DNA from: JBCCQH01 sp039024435
GTDB taxonomy: Bacteria; Bacteroidota; Bacteroidia; J057; JADKCL01
Direction of reading: 5' to 3'
NCBI GenBank assembly: GCA_039024435.1
Contig: JBCCQH010000087.1
Span: 1-34,214, forward strand
DNA length: 34,214 nt
The notes below the pieces were generated by a model, which worked only from the letters and a program-made list of their open reading frames with translations, ran no database searches and had not been told where the DNA came from. The position numbers and the translations under genes were made by a program. Below, piece after piece: positions 1 to 6,764 of this stretch (positions within the stretch are counted from its first letter, which is position 1; each line of letters begins with the position of its first letter).

Positions 1-82
1 CTTCGGCTTCTGACGCCGTCAGAAACACAAAAACCCGCCCCCTTGCAGGGGCGGGTGAGGGGAGTTTGTGGAGGTGGCGGGA
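1..82. repeat. Direct repeat copy 1 (ssrA 3'-end duplication)
   Basis: This 82-bp stretch is repeated without a visible difference at 186-267, an offset of 185 bp. It may extend left of the window. It contains a perfect 17-bp palindrome (TTCTGACGCCGTCAGAA, 9-25), the GC-rich terminator hairpin and the last 14 nt of the tmRNA gene (69-82), after which the copies diverge. It is therefore a broken remnant of the ssrA 3' end plus its downstream flank. Confidence 0.9.
29..55 (-). terminator. Duplicate of tmRNA terminator
   Basis: Same hairpin as at 214-240. On the minus strand, a CCCGCCCC/GGGGCGGG stem is followed by a T5 tract. It lies in repeat copy 1, so it would act as a second, back-up terminator 185 bp beyond the first. 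Confidence 0.6.
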
Positions 83-185
83 GTGCTCCGCGATCCCAAG
101 TGGGGATGCAGCCCAAACTCCCCCCACCGGCGCCCTTCGCTGCACTACGGGCTTGGTTTTTGCATTTCCAACGCCTTACAGAATC

Positions 186-267
186 CTTCGGCTTCTGACG
201 CCGTCAGAAACACAAAAACCCGCCCCCTTGCAGGGGCGGGTGAGGGGAGTTTGTGGAGGTGGCGGGA
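186..267. repeat. Direct repeat copy 2 (functional ssrA terminus)
   Basis: Second copy of the 82-bp repeat. It overlaps the true 3' end of the tmRNA gene (254-267) and its terminator. Between the copies, 83-185 is unique sequence with no convincing gene. Duplication ending inside the T-arm/acceptor part of tmRNA resembles the footprint left by site-specific integration into ssrA, but a simple tandem duplication explains it equally well. Confidence 0.9.
214..240 (-). terminator. Rho-independent terminator of ssrA
   Basis: The minus-strand hairpin has 8-bp GC-only arms (219-226 and 233-240) followed by TTTTT (218-214). It begins 14 nt beyond the tmRNA 3' end, as expected for an intrinsic terminator of this RNA gene. 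Confidence 0.8.
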
Positions 268-617
268 TTCGAACCCGCGTCCGGAGAAGGCTTCAGTGAA
301 TGCTCTACATGCTTAGTTCGGTCTTTGAGTTCTCACCAAGGCACCCGACCGTCAGGGATTACCTTGGCGAAAAAGCCTTTGAAATTTAAGGTTGCTTAAA
401 GGCGTCGCTTCCCGATCCTGCCTGGGTGCTGCGCCTCATAGGAAATGCCGGCAGGCATGCGATTCCGAGAGACGTCTAGCAGAACTAATCTAATTAGGCT
501 GCCAGAGCAAAGTTGTTATTGCCAATTGTTGTTTGAAGGTTCTCTTTAAAGCGCTACTCCTACAACGCGCTGCATGCACACGCACCTCTACGCGACCCGT
601 CGATGCCAGTCACCCCC
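254..617 (-). ncRNA. ssrA: tmRNA (transfer-messenger RNA)
   Basis: The RNA rescues stalled ribosomes by acting as alanyl-tRNA and then as a short mRNA. Read on the minus strand, the 5' end at 617 begins GGGGGTGACTGGCATCGACG. The 3' end at 254 gives a T-arm GGTTCGAATCC and acceptor CACCTCC-A. The seven acceptor pairs form (one G-U). The tag frame at 523-494 reads GNNNFALAA followed by TAA, close to the Bacteroidota G-x-N-N-[FY]-ALAA pattern. Length is about 364 nt, normal for the family. The terminal CCA is not fully encoded (the next bases read CAA), so it must be added enzymatically. The exact resume codon (Gly GGC) is inferred from the tag pattern. No -7 box with the full consensus is visible upstream. 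Confidence 0.95.
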
Positions 618-700
618 ATAATTTGAGGACTGTCGCAAAACAAACAACACGCTCGCGTGTCCGTGCCTTGCATCGAGTCTGAGGTTGTGCTCCTCTTGTC

Positions 701-724
701 AAAGATCTTTCTGCGTATACGCAG
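701..724. repeat. Two adjacent perfect palindromes
   Basis: AAAGATCTTT (701-710) is followed directly by CTGCGTATACGCAG (711-724). Both are perfect inverted repeats without spacers. They lie between the tmRNA promoter side and the DUF1573 gene terminator. They could be protein-binding sites or chance; no T-tract follows either one. Confidence 0.6.
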
Positions 725-744
725 AGGTTTACCCAAAAGTTAGG

Positions 745-780
745 AAAACCGCGCACCCCGACCAAATCGGGAAGCGCGGT
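745..780 (-). terminator. Terminator of DUF1573 gene
   Basis: On the minus strand, ACCGCGC pairs with GCGCGGT and an inner CCCGA pairs with TCGGG, followed by TTTTCC. It starts 25 nt after the stop codon of the DUF1573 gene. Confidence 0.75.
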
Positions 781-804
781 CTACCATCACAACAAAGGTA
801 ATGA

Positions 805-1959
805 TTAGCGGCTTCCGCCCATCATTCCTCCCGCGTGGAACGGGTCTTTTACGACCTCAACGGAGAATTTCAATACCACAGTGGAGTTTTCGATGTCATT
901 TGATTTGACGGTAATTGATTTTGACTGCTTGCCCACGCGACCTTTCGAATTGAAAGTGGCCGTGATGGCGGCGCTTTCTCCGGGTTGAATGGCTTCGACC
1001 GGCGGGGTGGTCGCCGTGCAGCCGCAGGAAGCTTTGGCGGAACTGATCTTGAGCGGAGCTTTCCCGTTATTGGTAAAGGTAAAATCGTAGACGAATTTCT
1101 CGCCTTCAATCACCTTGCCCCCGTCAACACTGGTGGTCACAAAGTCGATTTTTGGGGAGTTGGATTTTTCCTCGGCGGAGAAGACCCGCTTGAAGATACC
1201 ATTGATGCTGAGTTGCTTGCGGGCACCTTCGGCTTCGTCGGTCCAGAAAGCGATGGTTTTGGAGAAGTAACCATCGCCCTGGTTGTTCTTTTTCAGGGCG
1301 GAACCAGCGAGGGTAATCTTTGCCGTCGATTCCTGTCCCGGTTGGAGCACCGCGTCTTTCGGCTGGAAGGTCATCCCCGGCTGCAGTTCTGTTTTGTCAC
1401 CGAGGATGCGCACTGGCTGCGAAGAAGTGTTTTTGTAGCGGAACTCGATATCTCGGGTTTCGTCGGAGGTGAGTGTCTGCACGTTTTCGATATTTTTTTC
1501 GAAAGCGACCGCGCCGCGCGGGATACCGTAGTTGATCGCCGGCTTGATCGGCTTGGCGATCGCGGGCGGTTGTGCACCGGGTTTGGCATTGACCTTGCCT
1601 TTGATGTACACCATGACGGGGTCGGTACGGTCGTTGTAATTGACGCGCACCGACTTGTTGAAGGCCCCAACCCGATTGGAGTTGTAGGTGACATTGATTT
1701 CGCCTTTGTCCCCGGGCTTGACTTCCTCACGGGTCCATTTGGGGGTGGTACAGCCGCAGGACGCCTTGACATTGGCGAGCTTTACGGGCTGGTCGGAGAT
1801 GTTGGTAAAGGTGAAGGTAACTTGGGTTTTGTCGCCTTGTTCCACCGTCCCAAAATCGTGGGTCGTCTCATTGAATTCAATGAGATGGGGATTCTGAGCA
1901 AAGGCATTTAAGCCGGCGAAAACAAGCAAGGTCAGCAGCGATACGATTTTCCGTTTCAT
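805..1959 (-). CDS. Secreted DUF1573 domain protein
   Basis: The protein is exported and of unknown function. The chosen start is the ATG at 1959, giving MKRKIVSLLTLLVFAGLNAFA as a clean signal peptide. The reading frame opens 15 nt earlier, but that adds a charged stub before it. Two DUF1573 modules are visible: residues about 25-125 with KASCGCTTP (Cys near 68-70) and about 285-370 with KASCGCTATTP (near 312-314). A middle Ig-like region (about 160-265) has the same strand pattern without the CGC motif. The 384-residue length with two or three modules is common in Bacteroidota. The family is known as ASPM/SPD-2/Hydin-like Ig folds of envelope proteins; its precise role is not established. 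The tail is Gly/Met-rich. It has its own -7-like box and terminator, so it is probably monocistronic. Confidence 0.9.
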   Translation of the reverse strand: MKRKIVSLLTLLVFAGLNAFAQNPHLIEFNETTHDFGTVEQGDKTQVTFTFTNISDQPVKLANVKASCGCTTPKWTREEVKPGDKGEINVTYNSNRVGAFNKSVRVNYNDRTDPVMVYIKGKVNAKPGAQPPAIAKPIKPAINYGIPRGAVAFEKNIENVQTLTSDETRDIEFRYKNTSSQPVRILGDKTELQPGMTFQPKDAVLQPGQESTAKITLAGSALKKNNQGDGYFSKTIAFWTDEAEGARKQLSINGIFKRVFSAEEKSNSPKIDFVTTSVDGGKVIEGEKFVYDFTFTNNGKAPLKISSAKASCGCTATTPPVEAIQPGESAAITATFNSKGRVGKQSKSITVKSNDIENSTVVLKFSVEVVKDPFHAGGMMGGSR

Positions 1960-1999
1960 AGTACAGGAATGCAATTTTTCCTCGAATTTGAACCAAGTA

Positions 2000-2007
2000 C
2001 AAAGTTA
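2000..2007 (-). promoter_or_regulatory. Possible -7 box for DUF1573 gene
   Basis: The minus strand reads TAACTTTG, a perfect match to TAnnTTTG, about 40 nt upstream of the ATG at 1959. No TTTG is found 19-20 nt further upstream, so this is only half a promoter match. Confidence 0.4.
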
Positions 2008-2055
2008 AAGAATTTCCCAGAAAAAATCATCCGTCCCAAATCGGAGTTGGATCGG

Positions 2056-4398
2056 CTACTCGGTAGCCGGTTCTTCTTGCCCTTCGACTTGCGCCATAGC
2101 CTCTATGGTGCCTTTCGGGGCTGCTGAGGGGAGATTGGCCGGCTCTTCGGGATATTCGATGCGTCCGTGATAAATGCTCACCAGCATCTCGTAAATCACT
2201 TCCTTGATCAGTCCCAAATCCTTAAAAGTGATCGGCGCCTTCGCAAACTGGTTTTGTTGGACTTTCCCCTCCACGATTTTTTCGATGAGGTCGTGCAGCT
2301 TCTCCGGACTTGGGTCTTTGAGGGAGCGGGAAGCGGCTTCGATGGAGTCGGCAATCATCAGTACCGCCATTTCCCGGGTGAAGGGAATCGGCCCGGGATA
2401 GGAAAACAAGGCCGGATCTACCGCTTCGTCGGGATGCTCTTCCATGTGCTTCCGGTAGAAAAATTCCACTCGGGTCGTGCCGTGGTGGGTGCGGATGTAG
2501 TCAATCACTTCTTTGGGGAGACTGTGTTCTTGGGCCAGGCGGACACCTTCGGTAACGTGGCGAATGATGATGGCCGCGCTCTCGAGGTGGGACAGGTTAT
2601 CGTGGGGACTCGCGTGATCTCCTAGGTTTTCAATGTAGCACATCGGTTGTTTCATCTTCCCGATGTCGTGAAAAAGCGCGCTGACCTTGGCCTGGAGGCT
2701 GTTTCCCCCAATGCGATTGAGCACGGCTTCGGTGATATTGGCCACTTGGATGCTGTGCTGGAACGTTCCGGGGGCCCGATTCGAAAGCTCTTTGAGCAGC
2801 GGATGGTTGGTGTCGAGCAACTCCATGAAGGTCAGGTCTGAGGTCAGCCCGAACAAGCGCTCAAAGACGTAGATGAGCGGGTAAGCGATGAAAGTCAGGA
2901 TGACATTGATGGCAAACAAGGCCAGATTGACGTAATTGATCTCGGTGAAATTTCCTTTGATGTAAAAATTGTAGCCGAGAAACGTCACCACGTAGGCCCC
3001 GAGAATGATCACCAGGGAAATAAAAAAGTCCGCCCGGTTTCGGAGCCGCGTAAGGCTGTAAACGGCGGCGGTCCCGGCGCACCACTGGATAAAGAAGTAC
3101 TCAAAACCGTTCGGGACGATGCTACCTGCGATCAGGGAAAGGATCAGGTTGCCAAAAAAGGCAAACCGGGTATCGAAGAAAGCGGATAGAAAAATGACCG
3201 CCATGCACATCGGGACCATAAACACGTAGTGCAGACCGGCAAAGCCCTGAGTAACCAGGCTCAGTTTCAGGATCAGGATCAACAGCCCGATCATCGTCAG
3301 AAACAACAACAGCACCAAAGCCAGGCGGCGCATGCTGTTGTAGATCTTTTCGCGGTTGTTGCGGATGAACAGCATGAGTAAGATCGTGATGATGGTCATC
3401 ATGACCAACTGCCCCCCGAAGGTCACGAGGTAGGGTGGTGCCCCAAACTTTTCGTCCCGGGCGCGGGTGTAGGAGCGGATGCGCAAACTCTGCCTGTCCC
3501 CGATGCGCTCCCCCTCGGAAATGATTACGTCCCCTTTGCGAACCATTGCGAAGACCGGCGACACCAAGTCCCGGGCGCGTTTCCGCTCGACGGTCGATTC
3601 CTTCGCACTGTAGTAAAGATTGGGGAGCAGATTGGGGATGACCAGTACCCGGAACAACAAGCGCTCCTCGCTTTCTAGGGCCGGAAATTCGGTGGCGAGG
3701 AAGTCCGGGAGCTCCTGCCGCTCAAGGGTGAGTGACTTCTGCACCATGATATTGGAGGTGCGGCGGACGTAGATGATGTCATCGCCGATTTGGGCTTTTG
3801 TGGTGTCGATGAATCCCGACGAATAGACCACTTCGATGAAGGCTTCGGCCAGGCGGAGGAAACGGCTTTCCCATTGCTCGGGATCAGGATTGAAAGCCAG
3901 AAAATCGTTGGCGTCGAGGCGGTAGGTCTCTTGAAAATTGGTGAGGATGCCTTCCAGGGCGGGGTCGTCTTCGTTGGAAGCACGGCGGATGCGGTTGAGT
4001 TCGCTGCGCATCCCGGAGACTGCATTCGCTACCGAGAGGCGAGAAAGATCCCGGGCGGCGGTATCGACCTGAAATACGGGATAGACGGCGCTGGCGGCCC
4101 GATTGCGTTCCTCCTGGATCTGCTCTTCGGGTTTGTAGAGCGGATAGTCAAATTCGGCCCGCAAGGAGGCCGCGACCCAAGTTTTTCCGATTTGGTAGGG
4201 AAATTCCTCGACGAAATCTTTGGGGAGAATGAGGGAAGAAGCGATCACGAAAAAAACGACCATGATCCAGCGTAGGCGATCACGCCGGTAGATCAATCGC
4301 CAAAGTGCTTGTTGCCACCGCTTTCGATTGGAAAGGGGGGGATCAGTGACCGGGACCGAGTTGTTTTTTTCTTCTTCCGCCACAGGGTATGCATTCAA
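2056..4398 (-). CDS. 7TM-HD family phosphodiesterase (PgpH-like)
   Basis: Integral membrane HD-domain hydrolase. The order is a cytosolic N-terminus, one membrane helix (about 44-58), a large extracytoplasmic 7TMR-HDED region (about 60-325), a block of hydrophobic helices (about 325-540) and a C-terminal HD domain with LFHDIGKM (His577-Asp578), an upstream His in GTFQHSIQV (near 549) and a later THHGT. This architecture is that of Listeria PgpH, which hydrolyses c-di-AMP; use of c-di-AMP here is inferred. At 780 residues it is full length. The initiation codon at 4398 is TTG. A GTG five codons in (4383) is an alternative, because the promoter's -7 box ends only 13 nt upstream of the TTG. A 6-bp hairpin (2054-2068) overlaps the stop codon. 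The 96-nt gap to the DUF1573 gene contains that gene's own -7 box. Confidence 0.9.
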   Translation of the reverse strand: MNAYPVAEEEKNNSVPVTDPPLSNRKRWQQALWRLIYRRDRLRWIMVVFFVIASSLILPKDFVEEFPYQIGKTWVAASLRAEFDYPLYKPEEQIQEERNRAASAVYPVFQVDTAARDLSRLSVANAVSGMRSELNRIRRASNEDDPALEGILTNFQETYRLDANDFLAFNPDPEQWESRFLRLAEAFIEVVYSSGFIDTTKAQIGDDIIYVRRTSNIMVQKSLTLERQELPDFLATEFPALESEERLLFRVLVIPNLLPNLYYSAKESTVERKRARDLVSPVFAMVRKGDVIISEGERIGDRQSLRIRSYTRARDEKFGAPPYLVTFGGQLVMMTIITILLMLFIRNNREKIYNSMRRLALVLLLFLTMIGLLILILKLSLVTQGFAGLHYVFMVPMCMAVIFLSAFFDTRFAFFGNLILSLIAGSIVPNGFEYFFIQWCAGTAAVYSLTRLRNRADFFISLVIILGAYVVTFLGYNFYIKGNFTEINYVNLALFAINVILTFIAYPLIYVFERLFGLTSDLTFMELLDTNHPLLKELSNRAPGTFQHSIQVANITEAVLNRIGGNSLQAKVSALFHDIGKMKQPMCYIENLGDHASPHDNLSHLESAAIIIRHVTEGVRLAQEHSLPKEVIDYIRTHHGTTRVEFFYRKHMEEHPDEAVDPALFSYPGPIPFTREMAVLMIADSIEAASRSLKDPSPEKLHDLIEKIVEGKVQQNQFAKAPITFKDLGLIKEVIYEMLVSIYHGRIEYPEEPANLPSAAPKGTIEAMAQVEGQEEPATE

Positions 4399-4410
4399 AG
4401 TGTTTCAAAA

Positions 4411-4440
4411 CAAAATTAGGGCAATTTGCCGGAAAGCAAA
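4411..4440 (-). promoter_or_regulatory. Promoter of PgpH-like gene
   Basis: The minus strand has TTTG (4440-4437), an 18-nt spacer and TAATTTTG (4418-4411), a near-perfect Bacteroidota promoter. The predicted transcription start near 4405 gives a leader of only a few nucleotides before TTG 4398. Confidence 0.65.
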
Positions 4441-4531
4441 AACGGTCCCAAGGCAACAAAGCCCCGCGATTTTCGTAAATCAAAACAAGCAGCTTTGGCT
4501 GCATTATCCTTGTAAATTTCGTGTTTGTGTA

Positions 4532-4566
4532 CACCGGACCGGGCATTTTCCCGGTTCGGTGTTTTT
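4532..4566 (+). terminator. Orphan terminator, plus strand
   Basis: CACCGGACCGGG pairs with CCCGGTTCGGTG around a CATTTT loop (one G-T pair) and is followed by a T5 tract. No plus-strand gene lies upstream; the nearest gene is divergent. It therefore implies a short unannotated plus transcript, or protection against antisense reading. Confidence 0.65.
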
Positions 4567-4683
4567 GCGTTGAGGCGGGTAGGTCGCTTGCCACGCCGCC
4601 ACAGCTTAATTTTTGGGTGCGGTAGAAGGCGAGTCGAAACAACCATACTTGGGCCGGACGGGCCAGTGCACCACCGCAAAAGG

Positions 4684-4710
4684 AAAGGGCTACCTTTCGG
4701 CCGCCCTTTT
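4684..4710. terminator. Terminator-like hairpin
   Basis: AAAGGGC (4684-4690) pairs with GCCCTTT (4703-4709) around a 12-nt loop. Short T tracts follow on either strand (TTTT on plus, CCTTTT on minus), so it could work in both directions. No gene uses it obviously. Confidence 0.4.
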
Positions 4711-4783
4711 CTGTCCACATAATAAAGCTATGATCTTCTCAATCAGAAAACGCCGGCCGAACGCTCTTATTGTGTTTGACAAT

Positions 4784-4817
4784 AAAAAAAGCCGCCGGTC
4801 CTTGTCAGGTCCGGCGG
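4784..4817 (-). terminator. Orphan terminator, minus strand
   Basis: On the minus strand, CCGCCGG pairs with CCGGCGG plus two inner pairs after one mismatch, then a T7 tract (4790-4784). There is no minus-strand gene between it and the plus-strand Usp gene at 5119. It therefore points to a small minus transcript arising in 4820-5118. Confidence 0.65.
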
Positions 4818-4838
4818 TTTCACTGTAACAATAAAACT

Positions 4839-4883
4839 ATGGCTAAACTTACAACTATAACCTACGAACTTTTTCGAAAATAG
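4839..4883 (+). CDS. Possible 14-residue micro-ORF
   Basis: An ATG after an A-rich stretch (AATAAAACT) opens MAKLTTITYELFRK and then TAG. The start context resembles real Bacteroidota starts, and the base composition differs from the GC-rich genes. It lies just after the 4784-4817 hairpin. It could be a leader peptide or simply chance; an ORF this short has no statistical support. Confidence 0.15.
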   Translation: MAKLTTITYELFRK

Positions 4884-5056
4884 TTGGGGGGGATGGACCA
4901 GGTTTTTTGAAGTCATTTTTGGGAAGTTCTGATAATCAGGGGAAAAGAATTCAGTCAGGGAGGGTGGGGGTCAAGCATGCCGATACCGCACTTGGGGAGA
5001 AATGCCCGGACAAGTCGAGAAAATGACGCCCGGGCGAGTAGCTTTTGTCCGTCCCG

Positions 5057-5086
5057 TTGTTTATTCCCCCGGAGGTTGTAAATTGC
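5057..5086 (+). promoter_or_regulatory. Promoter of universal stress gene
   Basis: TTG (5057-5059), a 19-nt spacer and TAAATTGC (5079-5086) fit the Bacteroidota consensus with mismatches. The predicted start near 5092 leaves a leader of about 27 nt before the ATG at 5119. This supports 5119 over the in-frame start at 5002, which would lie upstream of the promoter. Confidence 0.5.
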
Positions 5087-5118
5087 TGCCCAAATCATCT
5101 CCCCATCCTCGTAAGGCA

Positions 5119-5946
5119 ATGAAAAAACTACTTTTCCCCACCGAATTTGGTCCGCTCGGCGCAGTCGCGGAGGACAGCGTCGTTTACCTCTGCAATACTT
5201 TTGGCTGGCAACTCGAATTGATGCACGCGGTCAAGGAATCCTTTTTGATGACACGGTATTTTCAAGTTGAGTCGGAAGACCAAAAGCTCAAGTCGGCGAA
5301 GCAAAAACTCGAAGAAACCGCCGAGTCGATGCAAGCGGTCATCACCCCGGGGGTCAATCCCGTGTTTGCGAAGGGAATTCCCGAGTCGGCCATTCTGGAA
5401 GCGGCAAAAGATGAGGCAGTGGAGTTGATCGTATTCGGTACCAAAGGTGGCGAGTCGGCCCTCAGTGCGGTTTTTGGAACGGCGGTCAATACGGTCATTC
5501 GGCGGGGTGAGGTTCCCACACTTACCTTCCGGGAGAAACCCAAGCAGATGGGATTCGCAAATATTCTGGTTGTATTGGACCCCAAGCTAGCGGCTACGCA
5601 GCACGTTGCCTGGGCCGCGTACCTGGGAGGTCCCGGCAGCGCCAATGTCAGCTTTTTTGTCCTGGCGGAGGAAGCGGAGGGATCCGCTCACCTGGATGCG
5701 GTAGCTTCGGTGGTCACCGGTGCCCACCTGGCGGTGGGGGAGATCCACTACAACGGCCCCCAAGCGGCAAATCCCCTGGACATGATGAAGTACGCAACGG
5801 CTCAGGGATGTGACTTGATGGTAGCCCTGGAATCGGCTACCCCGGAGTCTGAATCGGATGGAACGCTCAGTGACCATTTGGTAAACCTGAGCCGAATTCC
5901 GGTGTTGAGTTGCCGGGAAGATCACCGTAGGCCCACGATGGGCTAA
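5119..5946 (+). CDS. Tandem UspA-type universal stress protein
   Basis: Cytosolic nucleotide-binding-fold protein of 275 residues, the size of two fused Usp domains. The N-terminal half starts MKKLLFPTEFG and ends with the Usp-like segment VFGTKGGESALSAVFGTA followed by VPTLTF. The second half starts NILVVLDPK and ends RIPVLSC. The Gly-rich nucleotide loop (G-2x-G-9x-G-S/T) is recognisable only in degenerate form in the first half and absent in the second, so ATP binding is uncertain. The frame is open from 5002, but residues before MKKLLF do not look like the family and overlap the promoter. It stands alone after a hairpin-rich gap. Role: general stress tolerance by family; no ligand can be named. 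Confidence 0.85.
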   Translation: MKKLLFPTEFGPLGAVAEDSVVYLCNTFGWQLELMHAVKESFLMTRYFQVESEDQKLKSAKQKLEETAESMQAVITPGVNPVFAKGIPESAILEAAKDEAVELIVFGTKGGESALSAVFGTAVNTVIRRGEVPTLTFREKPKQMGFANILVVLDPKLAATQHVAWAAYLGGPGSANVSFFVLAEEAEGSAHLDAVASVVTGAHLAVGEIHYNGPQAANPLDMMKYATAQGCDLMVALESATPESESDGTLSDHLVNLSRIPVLSCREDHRRPTMG

Positions 5947-6195
5947 GCGGCGTTTTAGTTGTACTCCGCTGATATTGCGGAACCCGGCGGGGGCAGATTG
6001 GTGCCCCGATTTCGGTTCATGAATCAACTTGGGGGAAGTTCCGTCCCCAATCTAAAATGTACCGTTCCCCGCGGGGGAAAAAACGGAAAGTCGCCGAAAC
6101 CGGGCGGCTTCGACGACTCCTATTTATAAATCAATCAACTAGAATTATTTACGCATTCAGCGGCAAAATGTTCGGTGCGACAAAGAATTTTTTGC

Positions 6196-6212
6196 CCAAT
6201 AAAATTTATTGG
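6196..6212. repeat. 17-bp perfect palindrome
   Basis: CCAATAAA-A-TTTATTGG. This AT-rich dyad could be an operator, but its distance from the thiolase promoter (about 500 bp) makes a regulatory role speculative. Confidence 0.5.
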
Positions 6213-6327
6213 AACCATAAAGGAATGCAAAATCGCCATTGGCAACAGATTGTTTCGATTTAGGTAAATCTGGTTGTAAGATGGCCGGGGAAAAATTATA
6301 AGTTTATTACGGCGACTTTCGCAGTTG

Positions 6328-6357
6328 ATCGGTGGAATTCGCAGTCACCGATTTTTT
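6328..6357 (+). terminator. Orphan terminator, plus strand
   Basis: ATCGGTG (6328-6334) pairs perfectly with CACCGAT (6346-6352) around an 11-nt loop, followed by a T6 tract. It lies about 380 nt after the Usp stop codon, so it either ends a long Usp 3' tail or a separate small RNA. Confidence 0.6.
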
Positions 6358-6709
6358 GTCGGTCAAGGACGATCATGGAGTCAATCACTTGAGCCACGGG
6401 CGGGGAAAATAGACGATGAGTGGCGGGAAAAGCGACTGCAGTAAAATTGGCCGCTTGGATTTGCGTTGACGCTTCGAGGAAAGAGGGTAAAAAAATCAGG
6501 ACCGCCAGAATTTTTGCGTTCCAGCGATCCTTACTAACCATAACAAACAAACCTGATGTAATAACGGATTTTTTCCGCAAAAGGTTGATACAAAATTTAA
6601 AAAACTTGTTCACAAGCGCGCAATTTTTGAAGATTCGATGTAGGAAATGAATCTCTTTTGCGGGATTCAGATGCGCAAGTTTTTGTGGAACATCTGACCT
6701 TGGGTTCGG

Positions 6710-6741
6710 TTTGTATATCAATGGCGGTAAGCCTAATTTTG
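6710..6741 (+). promoter_or_regulatory. Promoter of thiolase gene
   Basis: TTTG (6710-6713), a 20-nt spacer and TAATTTTG (6734-6741) match the Bacteroidota consensus fully. The predicted start near 6748 leaves a leader of about 17 nt before ATG 6765. Confidence 0.75.
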
Positions 6742-6764
6742 CGACCAAATAAACTGTGCAAGAT

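Larger units (their letters stand above)
5947..6709. other. Long AT-rich intergenic region with hairpins
   Basis: Between the Usp and thiolase genes I see no convincing gene. It holds a GGGGCA/TGCCCC hairpin (5990-6007), a TTCCCC-GC-GGGGGAA inverted repeat (6065-6079), an imperfect hairpin (6089-6121) with a T6 tract on the minus strand, a perfect 17-bp palindrome (6196-6212) and a plus-strand terminator (6328-6357). Small ORFs here look non-coding. Confidence 0.6.

Noticed and set aside
69..82. Second tRNA/tmRNA gene
   Set aside because: Only 14 nt of the 3' end are duplicated; no T-arm or D-arm follows.
66..316. Two overlapping 77-82-residue ORFs
   Set aside because: They lie over the tmRNA 3' end and repeat on the opposite strand; structured RNA explains the sequence.
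985..1911. 308-residue plus-strand ORF
   Set aside because: Fully antisense to the DUF1573 gene, which has conserved CGC modules and a signal peptide; the plus product has no recognisable motif.
4343..4720. 125-residue and 100-residue minus-strand ORFs upstream of the PgpH-like gene
   Set aside because: They overlap the promoter and two hairpins and show no domain or plausible start.
6057..6263. 68-residue plus-strand ORF after the Usp gene
   Set aside because: It runs through hairpins and a palindrome with no domain or start signal; probably non-coding.
6296..6541. Possible 81-residue secreted protein on the minus strand
   Set aside because: The N-terminus looks mildly signal-like, but the ORF overlaps a strong plus-strand terminator, has no promoter and has unlikely composition. 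Left unannotated.
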